From: Flavobacterium reichenbachii
GTDB lineage: Bacteria; Bacteroidota; Bacteroidia; Flavobacteriales; Flavobacteriaceae
Length of the DNA stretch: 45,810 nt
Direction: 5' to 3'
Assembly: GCF_002217435.1 (NCBI RefSeq)
Contig: NZ_MUHF01000024.1
Span: 1-45,810 of the forward strand
In this document: positions 16,919 to 25,449 of the stretch, piece by piece
Numbering within the stretch: position 1 is the stretch's first letter
Layout of the letters: each line of letters starts with the position of its first letter
Position numbers and translations under genes: made by a program
The notes under the pieces: generated by a model
Seen by the model: the letters and a program-made list of their open reading frames with translations, nothing else
Told to the model about the DNA's origin: nothing
The model's database searches: none

Positions 16919-17368
16919 ATGACAAGAAAACTACTCATCCCACTGTTTTTTATAACTTCGTTTTTTGCGGAGGCGCAAAATATTGTTTGGAAAACGAATT
17001 TTAATGATGCTATTACTGTCAGTAATGATGAAAAAAAACCAATGTTGATTTATTTCACTATTGATGGAGCACCAAAAAATATTGAAACAGAGATATTTAA
17101 AACGCCTGACTTTGCTGTATGGTCACGTGATAATGTTGTTTTAGTAAAACTAGATCTATCTGATCAAAGTGTTTCTGAAGCCGTTAGAGATCAGAATATT
17201 AAAATAAAAAATGCTTTTGGTGTTGAAGAATTACCACAAGTGTGTTTTGCGATGGCTTCTGTGAGAAAAGGTAAAACTACTTTTAATGCACTTGGAAAAG
17301 TTGCTTACAAGCCAGGTGGAGCTAAATCATGGATAAATGATTGTAATTTATTATTACGTCCAGAATAA
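16919..17368 (+). CDS. Thioredoxin-fold paralogue lacking CXXC (copy 3)
   Basis: A 149-aa exported protein (signal peptide ending AEAQ), closest to copy 2: both share FKTPDFAVWSRDNV and LVKLDLSD (about residues 60-82). The CXXC region reads DGAPKN, with no cysteines. The cis-proline remains in ELPQVCF (P105-106 region), followed by C109. A second cysteine, C142, lies near the C-terminus. It has its own promoter and terminator. The redox function is presumably lost. Whether it partners the CXXC paralogue is unknown. Confidence 0.82.
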   Translation: MTRKLLIPLFFITSFFAEAQNIVWKTNFNDAITVSNDEKKPMLIYFTIDGAPKNIETEIFKTPDFAVWSRDNVVLVKLDLSDQSVSEAVRDQNIKIKNAFGVEELPQVCFAMASVRKGKTTFNALGKVAYKPGGAKSWINDCNLLLRPE

Positions 17369-17375
17369 ATTAAAT

Positions 17376-19406
17376 CTAATTTATTTTAAAATATCCCTTT
17401 TCACTTATGGAGTGAAAAGGGATATTTTTTTTAAAACAGCTTTTCTTCCAGCATTTTTGAACGGCATATGAATTTGATGCATCTGCTACAATTGTTTTTG
17501 GGTGAATCTCCGTTAATATCCGGTCAAGATTTATTTTTGGAGATTGTATTAGAAGAATAATATCTGGCTGTATTTTAGTTTCAAAAATTGCGGTACTGTC
17601 AATTATTAAAATTTTTTGTCCATTAAAGAAAATTGTATTTTTAAGTTTGTCTGTTTTCTTTATAATGGCAAAATTGCCAGTTAAATACGAAGTTAAAACT
17701 TGATTCTGTTTGTTCTTTGCAAAAAGTGTATCAGAAGCAAATAATCGAATTGTGTTTCCTTTTCTTTCAGAAATTAAACTTTGCTGCTTAGTATTATAAA
17801 TAATTAATTCTTGTTGGCCTGCTATTTCCTTTTTGGTATAAATGGCAGAAAGCTGGATTAGAATCAAACTGCCTAAAACAAATACAAGTTTGTTATATTT
17901 CGGAGTTTTGAGCCATAGGACGACCGCGATGATAAAAAAATAAAAACTAAAAAGATAATAAGTATTAAAGCTTATATCTCGAATTACAAATGATTCAAAT
18001 GATGCTACAACGTGTGTCATTTTGTTTAAAATGAAAATGCTTTTTTCAAATATTTCAACCAGAAACAACGGCGGACTCGTAAAAATTGCAATTATCATTA
18101 CAATTATTCCAGCGATCATAATAAAAGATAAAACAGGAAGTATAATAATATTGGTTACAAAAAATAACCCTGGAAATTGATGAAAATAATATAAACACAA
18201 AGGCAGTGTTCCTATTTGTGCAGCAAAAGAAACAGTTAAAGTATCCCAAATATATAGAATTAATTTGTTCTTTGGAGACCAGATTTTTTTTAGCAAAGGC
18301 TGCAGCCAAACAATAAAGAATAATGCTAAGTAACTCAATTGAAACCCAACATCAAATAAGAAATAAGGCTCAAAAAGTAAGATTAATAAAATTGAGACTA
18401 ATAAAGTATGGTAAATATTGCCTCCTCTGCGCAAATAACTGCCGATTGCAACAAAAGAAAACATGACAACAGATCTTAGGACAGAAGGTGATAATCCTGA
18501 AATAACAGCAAAAGAGGCAAGAGAAAATAGAACACAGGCAAGTTTTAGAGCAGATCCTTTTCTGGTGTTTGGAATTGGTCTAAGAATAAAATTAATAAAT
18601 AACATTATAAAACCAACATGAAGGCCTGAAACTGAAAGCACATGTGTGGCTCCGGAAAACTGATAATCTTGTATAATATCTGGAGATATTTCTTGCTGCT
18701 GGCCTAAAATAAGTGCTAGCGCAACATTCATTTCTTCTTTATGAAAATGGGCTTTTTCAAGGTTTTTGACAATTGAAGCATGAAGACGCCCGCAATAATA
18801 CCAGATGTCTTTTTCTAGTGTTTTATTAATTTGTATTTCTGATTTTTGTAAATAAACCTGTGCATAAATTTGTTTATCTGCCAAATATCTGCCGTAATCA
18901 AATTGGTTTGGATTTTTGATGGGTTTGCTATATTGTAAAATCGTTTTGGCTCTAATTACACTTCCTAAAATAAGAGAATTTACAGTACTGTCTTTTCTGA
19001 CATTAACAATTATTTTTCCAGAGTAATTTTTATTTTCAATATTATTTATAATGCCAATATAGCGATCATTATAGTCATTGCTTTTTAGTTTTTCTCTCAA
19101 AGTAAAATTTATAAGCAGTGGCTGACCTGTCTTTAAATGGCTGTAATTTGTGTTTTGATTAGATTCTGTATGTAAAAAAAGAATAATTACACCTGCAAAA
19201 AAGGATAGGAAAGAAGTGCTTATTCCAAAAAAGAGATTTAATTTATTTTTGCTGTTGGTTAAAAAATAAAGAGCGCCAAAAAGTATAAAGAAACAGCAAA
19301 ACATAATTAGAGACATAATAATAGCGGGTCTCCAATAATACGAAGCAAGAATGCCAATAATGAAACTAATGGTAATTTTGACTAAAGGAAAATCTAATAC
19401 TTTCAT
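17376..19406 (-). CDS. comEC: ComEC/Rec2-type DNA-uptake channel
   Basis: A 676-aa inner-membrane protein of the ComEC family, which carries single-stranded DNA into the cytoplasm during transformation. It has an N-terminal DUF4131-like OB region (about 30-190), then the Competence domain with many membrane segments (about 220-500, including SGATHVLSVSGLHVGFI and SGLSPSVLRSVVMF). The C-terminal region (about 520-676) is where the metallo-beta-lactamase-like domain normally sits. It is short and lacks an HxHxDH metal motif. Its last codons overlap the terminator of the convergent thioredoxin-like gene. Confidence 0.9.
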   Translation of the reverse strand: MKVLDFPLVKITISFIIGILASYYWRPAIIMSLIMFCCFFILFGALYFLTNSKNKLNLFFGISTSFLSFFAGVIILFLHTESNQNTNYSHLKTGQPLLINFTLREKLKSNDYNDRYIGIINNIENKNYSGKIIVNVRKDSTVNSLILGSVIRAKTILQYSKPIKNPNQFDYGRYLADKQIYAQVYLQKSEIQINKTLEKDIWYYCGRLHASIVKNLEKAHFHKEEMNVALALILGQQQEISPDIIQDYQFSGATHVLSVSGLHVGFIMLFINFILRPIPNTRKGSALKLACVLFSLASFAVISGLSPSVLRSVVMFSFVAIGSYLRRGGNIYHTLLVSILLILLFEPYFLFDVGFQLSYLALFFIVWLQPLLKKIWSPKNKLILYIWDTLTVSFAAQIGTLPLCLYYFHQFPGLFFVTNIIILPVLSFIMIAGIIVMIIAIFTSPPLFLVEIFEKSIFILNKMTHVVASFESFVIRDISFNTYYLFSFYFFIIAVVLWLKTPKYNKLVFVLGSLILIQLSAIYTKKEIAGQQELIIYNTKQQSLISERKGNTIRLFASDTLFAKNKQNQVLTSYLTGNFAIIKKTDKLKNTIFFNGQKILIIDSTAIFETKIQPDIILLIQSPKINLDRILTEIHPKTIVADASNSYAVQKCWKKSCFKKNIPFHSISEKGYFKIN
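17389..17432 (+). terminator. Terminator of thioredoxin-like copy 3, inside the comEC 3' end
   Basis: AAATATCCCTTTTCACT (17389-17405) pairs perfectly with AGTGAAAAGGGATATTT (17411-17427) and is followed by T8 on the plus strand. The whole hairpin lies within the comEC coding sequence, whose stop is at 17376-17378. Confidence 0.85.
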
Positions 19407-19456
19407 GGCTTAAAAGTATTAAAAAATTGTAAGAAAAATAATATATAAATTATTTT

Positions 19457-19942
19457 TTACTGAATTATGCGGTTCACCTGTTCAAAAGAATTTTTATAAT
19501 AAGGCTCTTTTGTTGATGATATAATTACGCCTTTTGAAGTAGAAGAATGAATAAATTTTACTTCATCAGAATTAGTTTCGGTTATTAGGCCAACGTGATT
19601 AATTTTACTGCTTTTATTGGTTTTAAAAAAAATTAAATCACCTTTTTGGGCATCATTTAAAGGAATTACTTTTCCAATTTTCGCTTGTTCATAAGAACTT
19701 CTGGGAAGGTTTATATTTTCACTTTCAAAAGTTGTGTAAACTAAGCCGGAACAATCAAATCCATCTTTTGTTGTGCCCGCGGCTTTATATCTTACGCCAA
19801 TATTTTCTGTCGCTTTTTTGATTAAATTATTTACTAAAGATCTATTTTCTGTTTTAGATTCTTTTTTGTTTACAGTTGTAGAAGTTGATTTACAAGAAGT
19901 AAAAGCGATTGCTAAAAGCAGAAAAATGATAAGTTTTTTCAA
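19457..19942 (-). CDS. NlpC/P60-family lipoprotein hydrolase
   Basis: A 161-aa lipoprotein (lipobox AFTSC, C17) with an NlpC/P60 domain, a cysteine peptidase that cuts peptidoglycan stem peptides. Visible catalytic residues are C64 in GFDCSGLVY, H116 in INHVGLI and H132 in FIHSS. GDLIFF is also typical. The start codon is TTG (19940-19942). No in-frame ATG exists between the upstream stop and the lipoprotein signal. It begins 8 bp after the lpxB stop, so translation is probably coupled to lpxB. Confidence 0.9.
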   Translation of the reverse strand: MKKLIIFLLLAIAFTSCKSTSTTVNKKESKTENRSLVNNLIKKATENIGVRYKAAGTTKDGFDCSGLVYTTFESENINLPRSSYEQAKIGKVIPLNDAQKGDLIFFKTNKSSKINHVGLITETNSDEVKFIHSSTSKGVIISSTKEPYYKNSFEQVNRIIQ

Positions 19943-19950
19943 AATCAGGA

Positions 19951-21072
19951 TTATTTAACTTGTTTTAAATCGGCAACAATAAGTTTTGCAGTTTTTTTGC
20001 TGGCTCCGGCACCGCCTAGTTTTTGTTCTAGTAAATTGTAATTTGTCAGTAGATTTTCGCGGTAAGCGGGTTCTAATAATTTTTGCAATTCCTCTTTAAT
20101 TCGTTTTGTATTGCATTCACTTTGAATCAATTCGGTTACAACTTCTTGATCCATAATTAAATTTACAAGCGAAATGTATTTTAAGGTAATAATGCGTTTT
20201 GCAATTTGATACGAAATAGTACTTCCTTTATAACATACCACTTCGGGAACTTTAAAAAGAGCGGTTTCTAAAGTGGCAGTTCCAGAAGTTACCAATGCAG
20301 CAGTAGACGAACGCAGTAAATCGTAGGTTTTGTTCGATACAAATTTGATGTTTTTGTTACTGATAAATTGCTGGTAAAACTCAAAATCCTGACTTGGTGC
20401 GCCGGCAATTACAAATTCGTAATCCTGAAAATCATTCACAACACTTAGCATAACACTCAGCATTTTTGTAATTTCCTGCTTACGGCTTCCAGGCAAAATG
20501 GCGATTATTGGTTTTTCTCCCAGCTGATTCTCTTTTCTAAACAAAGTTTCGTCAAATGGCGGTTGATTTTGAATCGCATCAATTAATGGATGCCCGACAA
20601 AATCTACAGGGAAATGATGTTTGTCCTCGTAAAAACTTTTTTCGAAAGGCAGAATTACAAACATCTTGTCCACATCCTGTTTAATAGCTTTGATTCTGTT
20701 TTCTTTCCAAGCCCAGATTTGTGGAGAAATATAATAATGTGTTTTATAATGTAGTGCCTTTGCCCATTTTGCAATACGCATATTAAAGCCTGGGTAATCG
20801 ATAAATATTAAAACATCCGGCTGGAATTCCAAAATATCTTTTTTACAGATTTTAATATTGTTCAAAATGGTTTTTAAGTTAAAAATAACTTCAATAAAAC
20901 CCATAAAAGCAAGATCTCGGTAATGTTTTACTAAAGTGCCGCCTGCTTTTTGCATCAAATCACCGCCCCAGAATCTGATATCGGCTTGAGGATCTTCTTC
21001 ATATATTGCTTTCATTAAGTTTGAACCGTGTAGATCTCCAGAGGCTTCGCCAGCAATTATATAGTATTTCAT
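19951..21072 (-). CDS. lpxB: Lipid-A-disaccharide synthase
   Basis: A 373-aa GT19 glycosyltransferase that joins UDP-2,3-diacylglucosamine and lipid X into the lipid A disaccharide, at the inner membrane. Family motifs are AGEASGDLHGSNL (7-19), FWGGDLMQKAG, PGFNMRIAKWAK, YYISPQIWAWKENR and ILPGSRKQEI. It lies in a minus-strand run with surE upstream and the NlpC lipoprotein downstream, and has its own -7 box. Confidence 0.95.
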   Translation of the reverse strand: MKYYIIAGEASGDLHGSNLMKAIYEEDPQADIRFWGGDLMQKAGGTLVKHYRDLAFMGFIEVIFNLKTILNNIKICKKDILEFQPDVLIFIDYPGFNMRIAKWAKALHYKTHYYISPQIWAWKENRIKAIKQDVDKMFVILPFEKSFYEDKHHFPVDFVGHPLIDAIQNQPPFDETLFRKENQLGEKPIIAILPGSRKQEITKMLSVMLSVVNDFQDYEFVIAGAPSQDFEFYQQFISNKNIKFVSNKTYDLLRSSTAALVTSGTATLETALFKVPEVVCYKGSTISYQIAKRIITLKYISLVNLIMDQEVVTELIQSECNTKRIKEELQKLLEPAYRENLLTNYNLLEQKLGGAGASKKTAKLIVADLKQVK

Positions 21073-21125
21073 ATCAATTTTTTTGAAAAGGGATTTCAGT
21101 TGTCAGCAGACAATATTTTGAATTA

Positions 21126-21133
21126 CAAAGATA
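21126..21133 (-). promoter_or_regulatory. -7 box of lpxB
   Basis: TATCTTTG on the minus strand matches TAnnTTTG. It lies just past the stop of the 90-aa membrane protein and 53 nt before the lpxB ATG. No TTG is evident at -33. Confidence 0.5.
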
Positions 21134-21137
21134 GGAT

Positions 21138-21410
21138 TTAAATAAATAAAGTAGAAATTGCGAGAACAATCACTGCCAAAATCACTCCTCTTGCCATAAA
21201 TTCTTTATTTCTTTTTAAAAGTATTATAAAAACAGGCAAGTCTAATATAGTGCCCAAAGTAACAATTTTTCCTAAATATCCGTGATCCTTTATAATTTGT
21301 AATCCCGTCGAAATATCGAAATTGGTAAAAAAAGTGATGAACAGATAGCTTCCTAGAAGTGAAGTAAAAATTCCAATAACAAAGCCAATTAATAAGTCTT
21401 TTTTATCCAT
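21138..21410 (-). CDS. Small membrane protein, 90 aa
   Basis: A 90-aa hydrophobic protein with three likely membrane segments (about 8-28, 45-63 and 72-89). I do not recognise a named family. Its ATG lies inside the end of surE (8-bp overlap), so the two are co-translated. It lies between surE and lpxB. The function is not evident. Confidence 0.75.
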   Translation of the reverse strand: MDKKDLLIGFVIGIFTSLLGSYLFITFFTNFDISTGLQIIKDHGYLGKIVTLGTILDLPVFIILLKRNKEFMARGVILAVIVLAISTLFI

Positions 21411-22182
21411 TTAATTCCCAAGTATTAAGTTGTTGTATAGTGTGATGTGCTGTTAAATCAAATTGTACCGGAACGACAGAAATATATCCGTTTTCTAGAG
21501 CCCATTCATCGGTATCTTCGCCATTGTCTTCATTAGTAAATTTACCGGTAAGCCAGTAATAATCCTTTCCGTGAGGTGTTTGTCTCTTGTCAAATTTCTG
21601 GGCATAATAGGCTTTCGCCTGACGGCAGACTTTAATTCCTTTAATTTCGTTTTCTTTTAATTTTGGGAAATTAACGTTTAAAACTACTCCCGGCGGAAGT
21701 TTATTTTTGAGTGTTTCCAAGGTTATTTTTTTGACAAATGATTTAATTTGTTCAAAATCTGCATTCCAATCAAAGTCTAATAATGAAAATCCTATTGCCT
21801 GAATTCCTTCTATTCCTGCCTCAACAGCTGCACTCATAGTTCCGGAATATATTACATTTATAGACGAGTTTGATCCATGGTTAATTCCAGAAACGCAGAG
21901 ATCCGGTTTTCGTTTTAAAATCTCATTTACTGCCAATTTTACACAATCAACAGGTGTTCCGGAACAGCTGTATTCTGTGATTAAATCTTCTTCTTTAGAA
22001 ATTTTATCTAAAAATAAGGTGTTGTTAATAGTAATTGCATGTCCCATGGCACTTTGAGGTTTGTCCGGGGCAACAACAATTACTTCGCCTATAGTTTCCA
22101 TTACACTTATTAATGCTCGTATTCCGGGAGCCAGAATGCCATCGTCGTTAGTAACTAATATAAGTGGTTTTTCTTTTTTCAT
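21403..22182 (-). CDS. surE: 5'/3'-nucleotidase SurE
   Basis: A 259-aa SurE-family metal-dependent phosphatase acting on nucleoside monophosphates. It has the metal-binding NDDGILAPGI at 12-21, APDKPQSAMGHAIT, GTPVDCVKLAV and SGINHGSNSSINVIYSGTMS, all hallmarks. It is the first gene of the surE-membrane protein pair. Confidence 0.95.
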   Translation of the reverse strand: MKKEKPLILVTNDDGILAPGIRALISVMETIGEVIVVAPDKPQSAMGHAITINNTLFLDKISKEEDLITEYSCSGTPVDCVKLAVNEILKRKPDLCVSGINHGSNSSINVIYSGTMSAAVEAGIEGIQAIGFSLLDFDWNADFEQIKSFVKKITLETLKNKLPPGVVLNVNFPKLKENEIKGIKVCRQAKAYYAQKFDKRQTPHGKDYYWLTGKFTNEDNGEDTDEWALENGYISVVPVQFDLTAHHTIQQLNTWELNG

Positions 22183-22218
22183 TATTTTGAATTTTTAATG
22201 ATTACAGCATTTAAAAAG

Positions 22219-22226
22219 CAAATGTA
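22219..22226 (-). promoter_or_regulatory. -7 box of surE
   Basis: TACATTTG on the minus strand matches TAnnTTTG, 36 nt before the surE ATG. The -33 element is unclear. Confidence 0.45.
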
Positions 22227-22385
22227 ATAACAGATTTAGCTTGATTAATTACAAATAAAATAAAAATTGTTAACTAATTCTAAGAAGATTTTAGAGCATG
22301 AAACATTTTTATATCTTTAACAAAAAATTATAGTAGACTTGGCTGTTGTGGCATAGTTTTTACCGTAACTTAGATAAAAAAATTG

Positions 22386-24569
22386 ATGAATGCTATTATT
22401 AAATTTATGAAAAGAAATTATAAAATACTTATAGCCGTATTATGCTTATCTCTAACATTATTTGCTTTTAAAATAAATGCAAATAAGTTTGATGATCCGG
22501 ATCCAAATAAAGATAAAACACTTTTAGAATTGCTTGCATTTGTTATCGAAAAAGGTCATTACAGTCCTGCAGAAGTGAATGATGAATTTTCTAAAGGTAT
22601 TTTTAAAGATTACATTGAAGCTTTGGATCCCTCTAAAAGATTTTTTCTGCAGTCTGATATAGATGAGTTTAAGCAGTATGAATTAATGCTTGATGATCAG
22701 TTTTTGAATAAAGATATTACTTTTTTCAACCTGACATATACCAGGCTGATGAAACGTATGGAAGAAAGTAAAAAACGTTATAAAACGATTTTAGCTCAGC
22801 CATTTAACTACAATGTTGATGAAACTTTTAATGCAGATTACGAGCATATTCCTTATCCGAAAAATTTAGCTGAAATAAATGAAAGATGGAGAAAACAGAT
22901 TAAATTATCTACGCTTTCATCTCTTGTAACTAAACAGAAAATTGAAGAAGAAAAGAAGAAAAAAGATCCAGCTTACAAAGAAAAAACTTTTGAAGCTTTA
23001 GAAAAAGAAACGCGCGAAAGTTCTTTAAAATCTTTAGATGATAATTTTAGTATCATTAAAGATCTGAACAGAGAATATTGGTTTTCAATTTATTTGAATT
23101 CTATTATGACTCGTTTTGATCCTCATACAAGTTATTTTGCTCCAGAAGAAAAAGACCGTTTTGATGTTAATATCAGTGGTAAATTAGAAGGTATTGGAGC
23201 AAGATTAACAAAGAAAAATGACTTTACTCAAATAGACGAATTGATTTCTGGCGGACCGGCTTGGAAAGGAAAACAACTTGAAGCTGGTGATTTGATTTTG
23301 AAAGTAGCACAAGGAAACGAAGAACCTGTAGATGTTGTAGGTATGCGTTTGGATGATGTTGTGAAAAAAATTAAAGGTCATAAAGGAACTGAAGTTAAGC
23401 TTACAGTAAAAAAAGTAGACGGAAGCATCAAAGTTATTTCTATTATCAGAGATGTTGTTGAGATTGAAGAAACATACGCAAAATCTAGTATTGTAGAGAA
23501 AAATGGTTTAAAGTATGGTGTAATTTATCTGCCTAAATTCTATATTGATTTTGAAAACAAAGACGGTCGTGATGCCGGGAAAGATATTGCTCTTGAAGTT
23601 GAAAGACTGAAAAAAGAAAACATAAACGGAATTGTTCTAGACGTACGTGATGACGGTGGTGGATCTCTTTCTACTGTAGTTGACATAGCTGGTTTATTTA
23701 TTGAAGAAGGACCAATTGTTCAGGTTAAATCTGCCGGAAAGAAAAAAGAAGTTCTGTACGATAAAGACAAAAAAATAGAGTGGGACGGACCATTGGTTAT
23801 TATGGTAAACAGTTTCTCTGCTTCTGCATCTGAGATTTTGGCTGCCGCAATTCAGGATTATAAACGTGGTGTAATTATCGGAAGTAAACAAACTTACGGT
23901 AAGGGAACTGTGCAAAATGTATTAGATTTAAATCAGTTTGTTCGTAATGCAAATTTTGGAGATTTAGGTGCTTTGAAAATTACAGGACAAAAGTTTTATA
24001 GAATTAACGGAGGTTCAACTCAGTTAGAAGGTGTTCATAGTGACGTTGTAATGCCAGATCGTTATGCTTACCTAAAAATGGGAGAACGCGATATTGATAA
24101 TGCAATGCCTTGGGATAAAATTGATCCTGCAGATTACAGCACTTGGACATCTAATGAGAATTTTACCAGAGCGATTATTAACAGTAAAAACAGAATTGCA
24201 CTAAACGATCAGTTTAAATTGATTGAAGATAATGCAAAATGGATTGATGTTAAGAACAAAGAAAATACCTATAGCTTGAATATCAATAGCTTTAAAGCTA
24301 CTCAGGAACAAGTTGAGAATGAAGGAAAAAAATATAAACCAATCTCTGATTATAAAAACAGCTTAATTTTTAAATCACTTCCTTACGAGGATGCAGAGAT
24401 GAAAGCAGATGCTGCATTAAAAGAAAAAAGAGATTCTTGGCATCAAGCTTTGGCTAAAGACGTATATGTAGAAGAAGCATTAAATGTTTTGGATGATCTA
24501 CAGCCTAAAGGAATTGTAAAAAATACAGTTTCTCCTAAAATGAAAAAAGAAAAACTGGTAAAATCATAA
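22386..24569 (+). CDS. Tail-specific (C-terminal processing) protease, S41A
   Basis: A 727-aa periplasmic serine protease of the Prc/Tsp type. It has a signal peptide (KRNYKILIAVLCLSLTLFAF), an N-terminal Tsp helical domain with the FDPHTSYFAPEE segment, a PDZ domain (about 260-350: KLEGIGARL to GTEVKLTVKK) and the catalytic core with NSFSASASEILAAA (nucleophile Ser) and QTYGKGTVQ (Lys). A C-terminal DUF3340-like helical part follows. The start is ATG 22386 or ATG 22407; the TTG before the first is unlikely. It degrades or trims periplasmic and outer-membrane proteins. A terminator follows. Confidence 0.93.
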   Translation: MNAIIKFMKRNYKILIAVLCLSLTLFAFKINANKFDDPDPNKDKTLLELLAFVIEKGHYSPAEVNDEFSKGIFKDYIEALDPSKRFFLQSDIDEFKQYELMLDDQFLNKDITFFNLTYTRLMKRMEESKKRYKTILAQPFNYNVDETFNADYEHIPYPKNLAEINERWRKQIKLSTLSSLVTKQKIEEEKKKKDPAYKEKTFEALEKETRESSLKSLDDNFSIIKDLNREYWFSIYLNSIMTRFDPHTSYFAPEEKDRFDVNISGKLEGIGARLTKKNDFTQIDELISGGPAWKGKQLEAGDLILKVAQGNEEPVDVVGMRLDDVVKKIKGHKGTEVKLTVKKVDGSIKVISIIRDVVEIEETYAKSSIVEKNGLKYGVIYLPKFYIDFENKDGRDAGKDIALEVERLKKENINGIVLDVRDDGGGSLSTVVDIAGLFIEEGPIVQVKSAGKKKEVLYDKDKKIEWDGPLVIMVNSFSASASEILAAAIQDYKRGVIIGSKQTYGKGTVQNVLDLNQFVRNANFGDLGALKITGQKFYRINGGSTQLEGVHSDVVMPDRYAYLKMGERDIDNAMPWDKIDPADYSTWTSNENFTRAIINSKNRIALNDQFKLIEDNAKWIDVKNKENTYSLNINSFKATQEQVENEGKKYKPISDYKNSLIFKSLPYEDAEMKADAALKEKRDSWHQALAKDVYVEEALNVLDDLQPKGIVKNTVSPKMKKEKLVKS

Positions 24570-24592
24570 AAACCAGTAGACATTAATTTTAT

Positions 24593-24632
24593 AAAAACGC
24601 TCTGTAAATTTATTTTTATGGAGCGTTTTTTT
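24593..24632 (+). terminator. Terminator of the tail-specific protease gene
   Basis: AAAAACGCTC (24593-24602) pairs with GAGCGTTTTT (24621-24630), and the T-run continues to 24632. Confidence 0.85.
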
Positions 24633-24663
24633 GTACGTTTATCCCAAGAAAAGATTATTGTAT

Positions 24664-25449
24664 ATGAAAAAGGCGGTTGTTTTTGGTTTAATGATTATGG
24701 TGTTTTTGTCCTGTAAAAAAGAAGAGATTAAAACAGATAAAGAAGAAATTCCTACAGAAGCAGTTTCTCTTGTTTCAAATCAAAAAAGGTCAGATTCATT
24801 ATATTCTTATAAATATCTCCCAACGTCAACGACTAAGCAGATTGTAAAACATCAATATTATACACTTTCATATAATGAAAAGTTTGAGCAGGCCGAGTGG
24901 GTTGCATATGAATTGAAGAAAGAGAATCTGAAGAACAGAAATTATCGACGTCCTTATTTTGTAGAAGACCCTAAAGTGACCACGGGTTCTGCAGATTGGA
25001 GGAATTATAAAAATTCTGGTTATGACAAAGGACATCTTTGCCCTGCAGCCGATATGGAGTTTGATGAAGATGCCTATAATGATACTTTTTACACATCAAA
25101 TATTTCTCCTCAAAAACATGATTTTAACTCGGGTATTTGGAATAGATTAGAACAAAAAACACGCTATTGGGCAGAAAAGCATAACGATATTTATATTGTA
25201 ACAGGCGGAATTTTGAAAGATTCAGACAAAAAAATAGGAACAGAAAATGTTTCTGTTCCTAAGTATTTTTATAAAATTGTTTTAGCTAAATCGGGAAACG
25301 AACATAAAGCAATTGCTTTTTTGGTTCCAAACGAAGACAGTAACAAACCTATCTATGATTTTATAGTTCCAATTGAGACTTTAGAAAAAATGACTGGAAT
25401 TGATTTCTTCCCGAATTTAAAAAACTTAAAAAGTAGTCAAAGCTTTTAG
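24664..25449 (+). CDS. DNA/RNA non-specific endonuclease, lipoprotein
   Basis: A 261-aa NUC-family (Serratia-type, beta-beta-alpha metal) endonuclease with a lipoprotein signal (VFLSCKKEE, C17), so it is probably surface- or periplasm-anchored. The active-site motif is DKGHLCPAADM (121-131, general base H124; the usual DRGH has Lys for Arg). N155 and E163 in FNSGIWNRLE fit the metal and catalytic positions. The start is ATG 24664, from the signal peptide. Its 3' end overlaps the convergent rpe gene by 24 bp. It may scavenge extracellular nucleic acid. Confidence 0.92.
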   Translation: MKKAVVFGLMIMVFLSCKKEEIKTDKEEIPTEAVSLVSNQKRSDSLYSYKYLPTSTTKQIVKHQYYTLSYNEKFEQAEWVAYELKKENLKNRNYRRPYFVEDPKVTTGSADWRNYKNSGYDKGHLCPAADMEFDEDAYNDTFYTSNISPQKHDFNSGIWNRLEQKTRYWAEKHNDIYIVTGGILKDSDKKIGTENVSVPKYFYKIVLAKSGNEHKAIAFLVPNEDSNKPIYDFIVPIETLEKMTGIDFFPNLKNLKSSQSF

